Positions 52,562 through 62,950 are shown, numbered from the stretch's first letter. The stretch is 64,000 bases of DNA from Choristoneura fumiferana (GCF_025370935.1 NC_133493.1:3656805-3720804), one strand, 5' to 3'. Numbers and translations are program-made. Notes: a model not told the origin generated them from the letters alone.

Positions 52562-53008
52562 CAGTACCCGGCCGTAAAGACTGCACATGTCTTTAGAATG
52601 AGAGTTGGCTGATTTCGGCTTCGTAGAGCGTCGTCCACACTATGTAAAGTTTGTCAGTCGATGTACAGGCGCTATAGTACGGGCGCATTTAGATTGAAAA
52701 TATATAATAAAGAGTGGTTGAGGTTGAGAACCCCCAAAACTTTAAATTATATGATGGCATCTTTAAGAAAAGAGGGAACTATTCTTTTCCTAGGTAGTCG
52801 CAATAGCTCTCTATAGATTATCCGAAGATTACGTGTCCTTAATTTGACGTTAACTGATTAAGTCCATAAAGGTGCGCTATTTATTTGATATAGGAGGACA
52901 CTCAATAAATACGATGATTGATGGACGGTTGCCAGTATACGGAAATCGTCGTAAACAGCCAATTGTCTTTTCCGAAGACCGATGTGCTATCTTTATCGCC
53001 GGGTACTG
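52562..53008. mobile_element. 447-bp TIR element, TA duplication
   Basis: cagtacccggc at the left and gccgggtactg at the right are perfect inverted repeats, flanked by TA (52560-52561, 53009-53010). The interior has no transposase frame. Probably a Tc1/mariner-mobilised non-autonomous element (inference). Confidence 0.75.
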
Positions 53009-53010
53009 TA

Positions 53011-54012
53011 CTAGTCCTCCAGTATATCCCTTGACCTAGCCTGGCAAGTTTCTCTCATTGGCAAACGCTGGCGGTATTATCCAATCAGCGTGTCGGATTC
53101 TGGCTTATTGCTGAGGCGGGGTATGGGTAACAGCGAGTAATAAATCTTTATTTTTACTCGACTGCCCGAAGTTTGGTTATGTTTTTCCAGTGTATGTGGG
53201 TATAAATGTCGCTGTGTAACGAAGGATATAACAACGATTGATATAATGCAACTATTGATGTAATTTTCATTGGATGTAGTGCAATTTTTCTTAAAAACCA
53301 AACTTATTTCTAACAGTAATTTGATGTACTTTAGGTTATATTAGTTTTATTTAAAAAAAAAGTTCTATGAAGCTCTGTGCGTATAGTGAAATTATAGCTA
53401 ATGTTGTAACATCCTTTTAAAATTATATCAATAATATTGTTTTACTGATCATTACACATCCTATAAATGTATGTCTGATTCTTTGCTCCTCTCTGCAGCT
53501 TAAACGGCTGGCCGGATTTTAACCTCTTCACCGCCTCCTCACTCGCCACGGCCATCTATATATAACCAATATTCAACTTGAAATCAATCCTTTTACTATA
53601 GAATTAAAAATCAAGTTGATTTGTCGCTGGTTTTTCCGTGGCGTACAGAGCACGTCGCTTCGTTTCTTTCGTGGCGGTTAAGAGGTGTACGTATCAGGTA
53701 TCATTAGATCCGTTAAAACTATCGGAGTGATCGATTATTTATCTCTCGATACGACCTTCTCCTACCATGTCTTGATGAGTACTTAAATAGCATGACAAAT
53801 ACAAATGTTTCGGCGAAAATACGATGGAAAAGAATTATTGACTAAATCTGTATAAAAATGGGTAGTGCCATTGTACCTAGGCACCAGTAGCGTGGCGTGA
53901 AACTTTTCGGTAACCAACTCAGAGCCAAAAATTACACTAACTTAAAGCAGTGACTGACACGACAAAATAAGATGTTGGCGAGCGGTGCACACTTAAGCAA
54001 CCCTGTCTGGTT
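53011..54012. other. Fragments of the 21505-22100 repeat, otherwise nothing
   Basis: 53145-53215 (ctcgactgcccgaagtttgg) and 53490-53735 (cttaaacggctggccggatt, caggtatcattagatccgtt) match that repeat in order. The block 53530-53690 between them is an insertion of unknown origin. Confidence 0.5.
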
Positions 54013-54112
54013 CATCATGTCAGCCGAAAGACGTCCCCCAAAGCTCTCCACTCAGACCGGTCTTGTGCTTTCCGCATCCAACGCGACCCCGCGATCTTAA
54101 CCAGGACCTTTA
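54013..54112 (-). mobile_element. RTE-type LINE 3' terminus
   Basis: tcatcatgtcagccgaaaga, gctctccactcagaccggtc, gtgctttccgcatccaacgc. About 20 bp are deleted within the 'gtccactgctggacatagg' block. Confidence 0.7.
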
Positions 54113-54675
54113 TCTGGTTACCATACTTTCATTATCATATCAAATTACTTTAGAATTAGCCGGCGATCAGCAATTTACTTCGTTCTCAATGAGCGCGGGG
54201 CATGACGTCATAGTTTGGTATGGCCGCAATTTGCACAAGCTCCCAATGCCACAAACAATTCCGCATGGCTGCAGCGGGAATTCATCGCGTGACCCCGACA
54301 GAGATAACTGACCTGTTACTGTGTTGTGGAGGGTTAACGCTCGTTTAGTACTAGCACAAGTCACTGGGCGACCAAGTGGGTGAGTGAGGCAACCTAGCTT
54401 TCTCATTTTTATGAAAGAAAGAAGGAAATAAAAAAGAAGAAAGGAAAACATGTGTTCCACATAAGAATCTGCTGATTTGCTATGCTTGAAAGGCGCTGAC
54501 CCTATTTACCTTTTGTGAAAGTTCGTACTTCAGAATAAAAACAATAAGGCTGATTGTCACATTGACTTAATGGCAATTGTACTTAACATATCTATTAGCA
54601 TTCCGCAGAATAAGAATAAAATAATTTATAAATTGTCAGTAACTGTGTACGCATAACTTAAATTTCTGTATAATC
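54113..54675. other. No recognisable feature
   Basis: Nothing supportable; frames here are short. Confidence 0.4.
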
Positions 54676-54683
54676 CGATAGCA

Positions 54684-55001
54684 CAGGGTTTTTCAAAGTG
54701 GGGTACGCGAACCCCTAGGGGTTCGCTATTCGACGGTAGGGGGTTCGCGACAAGGTATACGTGATGATGGCTGCAAGACTGGCAAGATGATTAAGATTGG
54801 TTTTTGGAGTCTTTTTGTATTTTTTATTTCAACTCCAAAATTGTTACTTATTTGTTTGTTATTTGTTGTTGTTTGTTTCAGTTTGTATTTTCGTTCGCAA
54901 GACGATTCTTACCTATATTTGTTATAGGGGGGAGGTAGGGGTTCGCTGTCGTGTAGAAACTTTAACAGGGGTACGTGGAGCCATAAGTTTGAGAAACCCT
55001 G
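54684..55001. mobile_element. hAT-type MITE, 318 bp
   Basis: cagggtttttcaaagtgggg at one end, agtttgagaaaccctg at the other, with a perfect 8-bp duplication cgatagca (54676-54683, 55002-55009). Inside it, 54797-54855 is the short repeat seen at 16535-16625, inverted. Confidence 0.92.
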
Positions 55002-55009
55002 CGATAGCA

Positions 55010-55883
55010 GAAAGTAGTGATTCGTAAACTTTGAAATAACAACTTACATACACACGAACGTCAAATAATAACTTGTAACAAACAGAGCGAGTGAAACATC
55101 TTGTAAAGGCAGCACCACACTATCGGCATCGTATTAGCCCGCATGCTCGCGACGCTGGGTTTAAATTCGGTCGTATCCGTATCGCACCCGCACCAGTACA
55201 CATTGCATTTCATTGCGCAACGAGACTTACGAATGTGCCGAATGATACAGAGGGTTATCTGGGAGACCTCTCTCTGTATACCTTTCTGTACCTTACTTAA
55301 GAGAAGTCTCTTCGTTCCATTCTCCATACAAACGTAGTCCCGGTCTCATTTGAAAACTAGGCAACAGAAATAGATGAAATTTTGTAAGTATGGACTAGAC
55401 GTCCGTTCAAATTTTCATATAAATGTGTAATATCAGAATTACAGGAGCTCAAAAGTCGACAAAAAAAGATGTCAATTTGCACGAGAATTACAGACTAATA
55501 AAGCAATTTTACAAAAATCTAAAAACCAGAGGCATAGAAAATATAATGAATATTTTGATTGTAAAATATCATTGATTTGTGTGCTATACTTTTCGTATAA
55601 TATGAGGACAACGAAACCCAAAATTCAATCGCCCAAATCTTGAAAAGCCTACAGCTATCTCGATATAAATTACGGACGTCGTTGCGGAAGGCATGGGGGG
55701 ATGGCTGCGAGCGCTTATGTCAAGAGCGATAAAGACAGCAATATCCCACGAATACCTAACGCGACCGCGCGGCCGGCAGGGAAACTTCTCTTAAATCGTT
55801 TTAAATCATAACTTCTCTTTTTGGGTTGTTTGGCGTCAAAAATTCTGTTTATCTTTGGCATTTTTTTAGTGATGCTTGAATAT
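55010..55883. other. No recognisable feature
   Basis: 55690-55800 is locally GC-rich (gcgaccgcgcggccggcagg) without a frame. Nothing else. Confidence 0.4.
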
Positions 55884-56345
55884 TATACAAGATATTAATT
55901 AAATAACTGAAAACCAGAAAGTAGTTTGCTCAGAATCGAGAGTAGAATCGATTAGGTACACTATGTTTTAAATTAGGTTGTGTTTGTGTTTCTAAATCCC
56001 TTTTTTATTGTGTCCAGTCTAAAATTTACGACTGCTACAAACAGGCGCCAGTTAAATGTTTTAGCAAGGTCGGATACTATTTCGATAATTTAATATTGGC
56101 CGTTTTTCTGTCAATTTGTGACTTTGTTCTAAAAACCTTGAAGCGCAGTTGACAATATCTATGTGACAAATACAAATTAGGAATGTAGAGTTAGAAATAA
56201 AGCAGAGTTACTGACTTAGCAAAACACACGAATATGTTTTAAAATAATGAAGGTATTCAAAAATAAATGCAATCAACTGACTTAAAATGAAAAAATATTT
56301 TTGGGGTGTCTGAGGTTTTCAGTTATTTAATAACACCTTGTATAT
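55884..56345. mobile_element. TIR element of about 460 bp (tatacaag ... cttgtata)
   Basis: The left end tatacaagatattaattaaa plus taactgaaaacc mirrors ggttttcagttatttaataa and caccttgtata at the right. No ORF. The target is probably TA; ends are placed to within a few bases. Confidence 0.65.
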
Positions 56346-56384
56346 ATAGGTGTTGTTTTATACTGTCGCGTCAAATAATAGCGT

Positions 56385-56640
56385 GGGGGCCTAGTTATCT
56401 AAAGGTTCAACCTATGGTTTCTTAAGCAGTGGGTCGTGGGTTCGCGTCTGCAAGGCTACTACGAAACTCGAAACTCGAAGTTCGCATCGTACCGTCCCTC
56501 TCGCTCTCGTATTAAACAGTATAAGTGTCAGGAGGACCGCACGACACGAACTTCGAGTTTCGAGTTTCGTAGTAGCCCTGCTGAGCTCGCACCTCTAAGT
56601 TTTACGGAATTTATGTGCGAAATTACAGCTTTGCCAAACA
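56385..56640 (+). mobile_element. SINE head interrupted by a foldback element
   Basis: gggggcctagttatctaaag (A box region) and gggtcgtgggttcg (start of B box), then the foldback, then gctcgcacctctaagtttta and atgtgcgaaattac of the SINE body. The insertion falls inside the B box and so kills the promoter. Confidence 0.75.
56452..56577. mobile_element. 126-bp foldback MITE
   Basis: ggctactacgaaactcgaaa and ctcgaagttcg at the left are mirrored by cgaacttcgagtttcgagtt and tcgtagtagcc at the right. ctgc flanks both sides and may be the target duplication. A half copy is at 49510-49572. Confidence 0.8.
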
Positions 56641-57268
56641 AACGTAATGATAGTGTTTTCAGTTCGTATTTAGTCGACGTTAGATAGAACTTCTGCCAAC
56701 TTTCACATCTAGGCATCTTAGCATTTACATACATCTAATTTCATGTCATTTACATAAATATAGCATACAGCCTCCCACTATAACTATGTCCACACCACGC
56801 GGCATAGCAAGTCCATAGAGCATATAATCGGAAGGAGGCACCAAGCTACACGTGGGATCGGTGACCAAGTACATCAGGCGGTCGCAGTCGGTTAGTTCAT
56901 GTTTCATACACAGTCAAGGGCATAAATATGTACCTATATGTCTGGGAAACGCTGGTTAGAGATGAGATGATGATGATGGATGGAGTGAAGGTACTTCCGC
57001 GTCGTCGTAAGGATGCCTTCATGATGTATGTAGTTGAGTGAGAGCTTCGATAAGAACTTCTTTTGGAGCATAGTTGTTTTATTTCAGCAGCCGATAATAA
57101 TTAAATTACAAAACCAATCAGACTATGTATAGAGCTAATCGACAGACGAACCAACAGAATCATTAGTCAGGTGCTGTCGTCTACACAACCAACGAGCCAG
57201 TCCACGTGCACCGCAACCGATTGTTACGTCACACGGCACGGCGTTCGCCGTAATAGTCAACAGTCAAT
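56641..57268. other. No recognisable feature
   Basis: gagatgatgatgatggatgg near 56970 may be a decayed RTE or SINE tail. Confidence 0.35.
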
Positions 57269-57407
57269 AAAGGTTATGTGTCTACTCCAATAACTATTCG
57301 TGATAAACTTTTAAACGATATTTTAACGAACAAATATTTATTAACGGTATTTAAAGAAGATAAATGTCTATCACGAATAATTATTGGAGTAGACACATTA
57401 AACCTTT
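57269..57407. mobile_element. 139-bp palindromic MITE
   Basis: aaaggttatgtgtctactcc plus aataactattcgtgata mirrors tatcacgaataattattgga plus gtagacacattaaaccttt. Arms of about 38 bp with a short AT-rich centre. Confidence 0.8.
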
Positions 57408-57529
57408 ATATATTAAGAAGAGTTCTATCAGACCACATTTTTAAATTTCATTAATTTTTATGGAATAATCGAGAAAAACTAACAAAAATGCAACTTTGCC
57501 AGCTCAGCAGGTATAAACGCTCTTCAATA

Positions 57530-57714
57530 ATATTGTAACGGATAATTCACGCCTTAAATCGAGTTTCGCTCGTCGTGAGTTTAGTTTCGTCGGGTAGTCG
57601 CGCGAGCAGAGCGGTGGCGCGCAGTGCGCGTAATGCGGTAGCCGAGTCGCGTTGCTCCTTGGAAGAAGGGCTACGAATTAGCCCGAAACATGTCGAGGTA
57701 ATCCGTTACAATAT
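57530..57714. mobile_element. TIR element (atattgtaacggat)
   Basis: atattgtaacggataattca at the left, atccgttacaatat at the right. GC-rich interior (gcagagcggtggcgcgcagt). A truncated relative is at 62406-62500. Confidence 0.7.
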
Positions 57715-57984
57715 AATTTAATATGAGTCTCAGGGCAGTTTCTTGTTCAAAGGTGTGACCGTTGGACATATTATTTTTTAATCAGAGAGCTGTCAGTGGC
57801 CGTTGTGTTCTCCGGTTGGTTAAGTGTCCTAAGCATAGGCCCTATATCGATGCAAATGGCGGCGAGAGCAGCTGCGATGAGTGCTATAACAGCTATCCAA
57901 TTGCGGATATTCGAAGCTGCGTGGTGCCACTGAAAGACGGCGGTCCTTCCTAAAATATATTATATCAATTTGAATCCATTACAT
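57715..57984. other. No recognisable feature
   Basis: A 63-codon frame (57762-57953) has several cysteines but matches nothing I know. Confidence 0.3.
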
Positions 57985-58018
57985 CATAATCGACGCGAAT
58001 CTGAGTTTATTGAATTTC

Positions 58019-58308
58019 GCAGGTGGTAGGACCTTGTGCAAGGTCCGTCCGGATTGCTACCACCATCTTGCTCGCTAATCCTGCCGTGAAGCAGCAGTGC
58101 TTGCACTGTTGTGTTTTGGCGTGGAGAGTAAGACAGCCGGTGAAATTACTGGCACTTGAGGCATCCCATCTTAGGCCTCTAGGTTGGCAACGCATCTGCA
58201 ATACCCCTGGTGTTGCAGATGTTTATGGGCGGTGGTGATCTCTTACCATCAGGAGACCCACTTGCTCGTTTGCCATCCAGTCAAATAAATAAATAAATAA
58301 ATAATAAT
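58019..58308 (+). mobile_element. A-tailed LINE 3' end nested in the SINE
   Basis: gcaggtggtaggaccttgtg-type start to gtcaaataaataaataaata. The duplication aatttc (58013-58018, 58309-58314) marks the insertion. Best-preserved copy of the family described at 9386-9676. Confidence 0.9.
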
Positions 58309-58338
58309 AATTTCATGTGCAAAATTACGTTTGAAATT

Positions 58339-58477
58339 CATCATCTCAGCCGTAGGACGTCCACTGTTGGACATAGGCCTCCCCCATAGACCTCCAGTTG
58401 CCTCGGTTGGAAGCGACCCGCATCCACCGTGAACCTGTGGCTTTAACCAGGTCATCCGTCCATCTCGTTGGAGAATA
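58339..58477 (-). mobile_element. RTE-type LINE 3' end nested in the SINE
   Basis: catcatctcagccgtaggac to tccgtccatctcgttggaga. The 9-bp duplication tttgaaatt (58330-58338, 58478-58486) is exact. Same subfamily as 9318-9762 and 22122-22235. Confidence 0.9.
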
Positions 58478-58863
58478 TTTGAAATTTACCACGAGATTTA
58501 CGATGAAGGAAAACATCGTGGGTAAACTTGCATAGACCTGCGAAACAATGCACGACTGAAGGAAAACATCGTGGGTAAACTTGCATAGACCTGCGAAACA
58601 ATGCGATGGGGTGTGAAGTTCCCAATCCGCACTGGGCCTGCGTGGAAGCTACGGCCCAAGGCCTCCCATTCTGAGAGGAGGCCTGTGCCCAGCAGTGGGA
58701 CGTATATACAGGCTGGGATGGTGATGGTGATGATGATAATCGATCCTGATTTATTGGAGACAACGATGGTTTCCGATTATTTGTTTTGTTTTCCGATAAT
58801 TTGGGCTGGGTGCTTTTTACAAAGGTTGGAACTTCGTTGACATTGATGTTCGTCTGTCAGTAA

Positions 58864-58987
58864 GGTAAAAGTCCGAGTGCTGATACACTAATGCCCAATA
58901 GACGGCATCCTGCTATTATCTCTATTGCTAATGACATGAGATAAGATGCCAACTATAGGGACAGTGTCGAGCACTCGTGCGTTTACC
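58864..58987. mobile_element. 124-bp MITE with ggtaaa ends
   Basis: ggtaaaagtccgagtgctga and gagcactcgtgcgtttacc mirror each other with mismatches; TAA at left, TTA at right. Internal blocks (gcatcctgc, aagatgcc) add weak pairing. Confidence 0.65.
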
Positions 58988-59129
58988 TTACGTCTGTTAA
59001 GTCTTTTTCGTAGAAACACGTTAAAGTAACAAACTCAAAAAATATCAAATTCTTGAGTCTGTTACCCTATGGAGCAGAGAAAAAGTCAAACTTCTAAGTC
59101 AACGCAATCAAAATAAATAAATAAATAAA
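58988..59129. other. No recognisable feature
   Basis: Short spacer. Confidence 0.35.
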
Positions 59130-59438
59130 TATCATGGGACACTTGACACCAATTGACCTAGTCCCAAACTAAGCAAAGCTTGTACTATGGGTACTAGGCA
59201 ACGGATAAACATAAACTTACTTATATAGATAAATACATAGGTAGTTAAGTATTTATTATATATAAAAATCATTTAATGTACACTAGAAATAGTAAGCGAT
59301 ACTTAGCGGTACTTAAGTACATATTAAACATCCAAGACCCGAGAGCAAAATACAAATATCTGCCCCGGCCGGGAATCGAACCCGGGACCTCAAGCTTGGT
59401 AGTCCGTTTCTCTAACCACTTGGCCATCCGGTCGTCAA
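59130..59438 (-). mobile_element. Second SINE family (gacgaccgg head), full length
   Basis: (AAAT)n and atcatgggacacttgacacc at the left; gggaatcgaacccgggacct (B box) and aaccacttggccatccggtc (A box) at the right. A short internal duplication of tacttaa-type sequence lengthens it relative to 28795-29040. Confidence 0.9.
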
Positions 59439-59879
59439 ATATGAACTTTACGGACAAAATACGATGACAAAACATTATTCATTACATCTGTACCTACTCT
59501 AGGTGAATCCACAGGTTACAAGTAGTTGTAGTTTATGTATTATATTGTTTAAAAGACTGTATAGTAGTTAACTCATGTCGGACCCTAACTATTGCTCCTC
59601 TCATCTACTCAAATACTCTAAGGTACAAGAAGTTTGTCCTTTTGTACCATTACAAGTTGCAAATACCGATTGCTTGCATAACTCTCCCTTAGCGTCCAAA
59701 GTTCGAGGTAAGCTGTAAGAGCCATCTGAGGCTAACAGCCGCAGTCCGTCCGGAAAAAGTAACAAGTTGAATTTTACATTCTAAAATTACAATTTCATCT
59801 CAGAAGGGTATTAGACTCGTTCGTGGTATAAATTTGTATAAATAGTCCAGGACGTATTACGTTGTCGTATGTTCCTGGA
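59439..59879. other. No recognisable feature
   Basis: Nothing supportable. Confidence 0.4.
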
Positions 59880-60079
59880 TGTTTGACAGCGGACGTCGTC
59901 ATGGACAAAGCAAGTTCCTAATTGGAGAGGAGAGTGACCAACAGAGCAAGCACTGGCGGACACTGAATGGTTATAATATAAATATTATTATAAACATCGT
60001 TTAAACCTTTTTATGAAACCTTTTATCTTATTAAACCTTTTTATATTTCAAGATTAATAGACGTCACAGGGAACCAAAG

Positions 60080-60270
60080 AGCTGGCAGCTTCCTCGAACA
60101 AAGAATTAGCTTAGCGATTCAAAGAGGAAACGCTGCCAGCATCTTCGGGACCTTGCCTAAGTATTCAGTTTTAGGTTTTATTTTATGTAAGTATTTAAGT
60201 TTAAGTTAGTTTCATTTGATTTAATCCTTAGTGAAATGTATGTATGACGTATATGTGTACCGGAAAACGA
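60080..60270 (+). mobile_element. Retroelement ORF C-terminus
   Basis: Plus strand reads LAIQRGNAASIFGTLPK after a broken start. Homologous to the end at 52237-52476. The UTR contains gtttaagttagtttcatttg. Confidence 0.5.
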
Positions 60271-60271
60271 A

Positions 60272-60430
60272 GCGTTGGCAGGCCTCCCACTGGGTGAACT
60301 GACGACATCGTGAAAGTTGCGGGAAACCGGTGGATGCAAGTGGCGAGTTGTCGTTCATTGTGGCGTTCTAAGGAGGAGGCCTTTGTTCAGCAGTGGGCGT
60401 CTTCCAGCTGATGATGATGATGATGATGAA
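60272..60430 (+). mobile_element. RTE-type LINE 3' end with GAT tail
   Basis: Plus strand reads SVGRPPTG, stop, TDDIVKVAGNRWMQVASCRS then LWRSKEEAFVQQWA and a (GATGAT)n tail. Contains one in-frame stop. Confidence 0.85.
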
Positions 60431-60740
60431 AAGTATGTTAAAAACACACCGGTATTAAAACGACCCACATTTAATCATCATTTTGACGTGCGTATAATTT
60501 CCTGGTAATTTGGAAGTGGACACTGCCATGAACAAAGCAAGCTCCTAATTGGAGAAGAGAGTGAGGTGTGACCAACAAAGCAAGCACTGGCGGACACTGA
60601 ATAAAATCATCCACTGTATGATTGTAATTCATTATTTTGAGCACTTGAAAGTTTCTGGGATTAGGCCCTAATTGAAGAGGAGAGTGATCAACAGGGAAAG
60701 TACCTATTGGTAGACATTGGATGATTATAATTCATTAGTT

Positions 60741-61172
60741 TTATTACTATGAGGTGCGTGTAAGTTTTGACATCACCACGAATAAGACGAAATCAAGTAG
60801 GGATTTAAAATTTGCAACGGAAAATGTAGTTTGAAAGACAATTTAAGTACAGTCTTTAAATAATACAGGCTCATATTTTTTAAATTACACATTATTAATT
60901 CTAAAAATGTTAACAAAACGTTTTGTTGACGTACAAACGATAACTTGGAAAATCCACCCTTCTATGATTAGTAGGTCACAGTCCACCATGGAGACGAAAA
61001 AACCACAAGTCGCGCCTCTAATACAACAATGGCTCAATTGAGTTTTCTTTTCAAAAATTACTTTTAATAGAGAACGGTCTAAAATCGTACAAAGAAGAAT
61101 TTTCATCAACATTTATCTCGAAAAGTAAAAATTTACAAACATGCACAACTTTAACAAAACTGCATATTTATT
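60741..61172. other. No gene seen
   Basis: The frame 60885-61112 (minus) is unrecognised. Confidence 0.35.
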
Positions 61173-61397
61173 TTACGCGCCCGGAGTGTACAGGGGTGAC
61201 CCAGTTTTTTCATCAAAAAGTTTTTCAAAGCGCTGAATTCTAGATTCAGTTCGTGTCCCCACTGACAGAGTTTTTGTTAATTCCCTCAGTGCAGCGTGTT
61301 CTGTGTTTTTTATCTCTTTTCCACGGCGGGAATTAATACTGGCTGTTCTGTTTTCAGAATTGAACGTTTTTTTTTTTAGTTTTATGCTCTTACCCAT
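61173..61397 (-). CDS. Unidentified small basic protein, 74 residues
   Basis: The minus strand has ATG at 61397 (context caataaATGGGT) and a stop at 61173-61175. The stop is immediately followed by AATAAA on the same strand, so a polyadenylation signal abuts the stop. The product is charged: a Lys-rich N terminus (MGKSIKLKKK) and a central and C-terminal part rich in Glu, Arg and Lys that could form a helix (RIQRFEKLFDEK). No signal peptide or membrane segment. I recognise no family. It could be a terminal exon, a processed gene copy or chance; the frame is short and no splice acceptor is evident upstream. It is adjacent to the repeat at 61431. Confidence 0.3.
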   Translation of the reverse strand: MGKSIKLKKKTFNSENRTASINSRRGKEIKNTEHAALRELTKTLSVGTRTESRIQRFEKLFDEKTGSPLYTPGA

Positions 61398-61430
61398 TTA
61401 TTGGGTCAGGTTTATTTCATCAACGTGACA

Positions 61431-61790
61431 ATACGGCATTTGACTATTTTTTATATATTTTATAAATTAAAGCTTCACAGTGCCTGTTATCGAATAGAGA
61501 AACAATTTTTAAGCTACCTTTACAAATAACAAAGTTATAAAGGTTTGAAATCCAAGATTAGACAGAGATAGACATATTGGCATGTGACGTCACACGCAAG
61601 TAGCGCCATACTTGCTGCATAGAGAAAAGCGTTTGAGAAAGAGACAGGTACATAGATTTTTCAAAAAATCATTATAAATCCAATTTTCAACCGATTTTGG
61701 TTTTCTCTTCGCCAAACTGTCACTTTTTGTATATCTATATTTTCATAATAATATATAAAACATGGCAAATTCAGGAGTTGTCAAATATCG
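61431..61790 (+). repeat. Dispersed repeat (gcctgttatcgaata), longest copy
   Basis: acggcatttgactatttttt, aagctacctttacaaataac, gacgtcacacgcaagtagcg, gagacaggtacatagatttt. Partial copies at 13985-14185 (plus) and 12690-12860 (minus). Confidence 0.75.
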
Positions 61791-62031
61791 TATTGTCAGT
61801 AACATTATGTCCAGAGACAATCTATTATTTGCAACTAAATTAAATGATAACCATGTTGTGAACAACAATTATTTTTCCCAGGCGACATTTATTTGTAATC
61901 TTGACATGTTAAAGTTTTGTCAGGTTTGCGTTACAATGTCATTGTAGTGTTTCCTGATTTACGCGTATTTTCACAATCGCTCCCTATGAAAGAACGAGTA
62001 GTAGCCTTTCTCTCTCTCTCACACACACACA
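61791..62031. other. Unannotated with a short (CT)n/(AC)n tract
   Basis: tctctctctcacacacacac near 62010-62036. Confidence 0.6.
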
Positions 62032-62230
62032 CACACGCGTAGGCAGAGCACACGAAACGTTACCGCTTCGGAGCCACTTTTAGCAATTCTAGGTTTCGAG
62101 TTTGACAAAAACGGTACAATAGTGACAGGTTGCTAGCCTGTCGCCTACGATATACCGCAACCGATAGCCTCTTACGACATCCACGGAAGAAATGGAGAGG
62201 TGTAATTCCAACCCGAGACCACACGGGTAA
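62032..62230 (-). repeat. LINE-type 3' end repeat, inverted copy of 48215-48437
   Basis: cgtaggcagagcacacgaaa, ccgcttcggagccactttta, gacaggttgctagcctgtcg, cggaagaaatggagaggtgt. Preceded by the AC tract that is its 3' tail. Confidence 0.75.
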
Positions 62231-62405
62231 ATTTTTAGAAATTCTCGAAAGTGACACCGTGGTTTTCGGCTTCCCCCTTTTGCTGCCATTCGTCCCTGTC
62301 GTGAGCATGGAGATACCCTTGCAAAATATCATGTCGCTAGTTTTTTCACGGCAATTTAAACGGAGTGTGAAGATGAAACTACCGTGGACTCACTCATATT
62401 AAATG
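62231..62405. other. No recognisable feature
   Basis: May be the upstream part of the preceding repeat; the copy at 48215 does not extend this far. Confidence 0.35.
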
Positions 62406-62500
62406 ATATTGTAACGGATAACTCACGTCTTAAATCGAGTTTAGCTCGGCATGATCTGGGCTACGAAATAGCCCGAAACAGGTCGGAATTTTTAATTTAA
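62406..62500. repeat. Truncated copy of the 57530-57714 TIR element
   Basis: attgtaacggataactcacg and gggctacgaaatagcccgaa match the left end and the right third; the middle and right TIR are missing. Confidence 0.6.
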
Positions 62501-62664
62501 TTGCCAGCAATAACGATTTGCGAGAGTAAAGTCACTATGAATGACCGAGCTTGGGCAAATATGCTTTAGTATGTCTGGCTGTCTATCCTTCTCTACAAGT
62601 CACATTGCTCAGTGAGTAAATCATAAAATCTTGGTAGCAGATTAGACAATTAAATGTTTTTTTT

Positions 62665-62950
62665 TATTTCATCATCATCCCAGCGTGTAATGTATATTTA
62701 TATACCTACCTCCCACTCCTCTCAGAATGAAAAGGCTAGATCGTAATTCCCACGTGGACCAAGTGCAGATTGGGAACTTTACACACACCAATAAGTTCCT
62801 ACGCAGGTCTGTGCAGGTATCCTCACAATATTTATCTTCATGCTAAAGCTCGTGATAAATTACAAAATGCACATACATTTCAGAAAATTAAAAAGTATGA
62901 AACCGGACTTTAACCCATGATCATCTTAAGTGAGTGGCCATCAAACCATT
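62665..62950 (-). mobile_element. Highly diverged SINE copy
   Basis: catcatcccagc at the left, then decayed versions of each block (cctctcagaatg, cccacgtggacc, gcaggtctgtgcaggtatcc, gaccacatca-like end). Oldest-looking copy of the family in the window. Confidence 0.75.

Larger units (their letters stand above)
57985..58738 (+). mobile_element. SINE split by two retroelement insertions
   Basis: SINE segments are 57985-58018 (gaatctgagtttattgaattt), 58309-58338 (tttcatgtgcaaaattacg) and 58478-58738 (gaaatttaccacgagattta to ggctgggatggtgatggtga). The last part contains a 48-bp tandem duplication (58504-58551 and 58557-58604, starting tgaaggaaaacatcgtgggt). The 5' head is missing or unrecognisable. 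Confidence 0.85.
59880..60740. repeat. Three degenerate direct repeats, split by LINE fragments
   Basis: caagcactggcggacactga and cctaattggagaggagagtg occur at about 59920-59970 and 60545-60602, and in decayed form at 60667-60725 (cctattggtagacattgg). Between the first two lie the retroelement ends at 60080-60270 and 60272-60430. Confidence 0.7.

Noticed and set aside
62060..62402. Overlapping 66-90 codon ORFs
   Set aside because: They lie in a dispersed LINE-type 3' end also present at 48215-48437.
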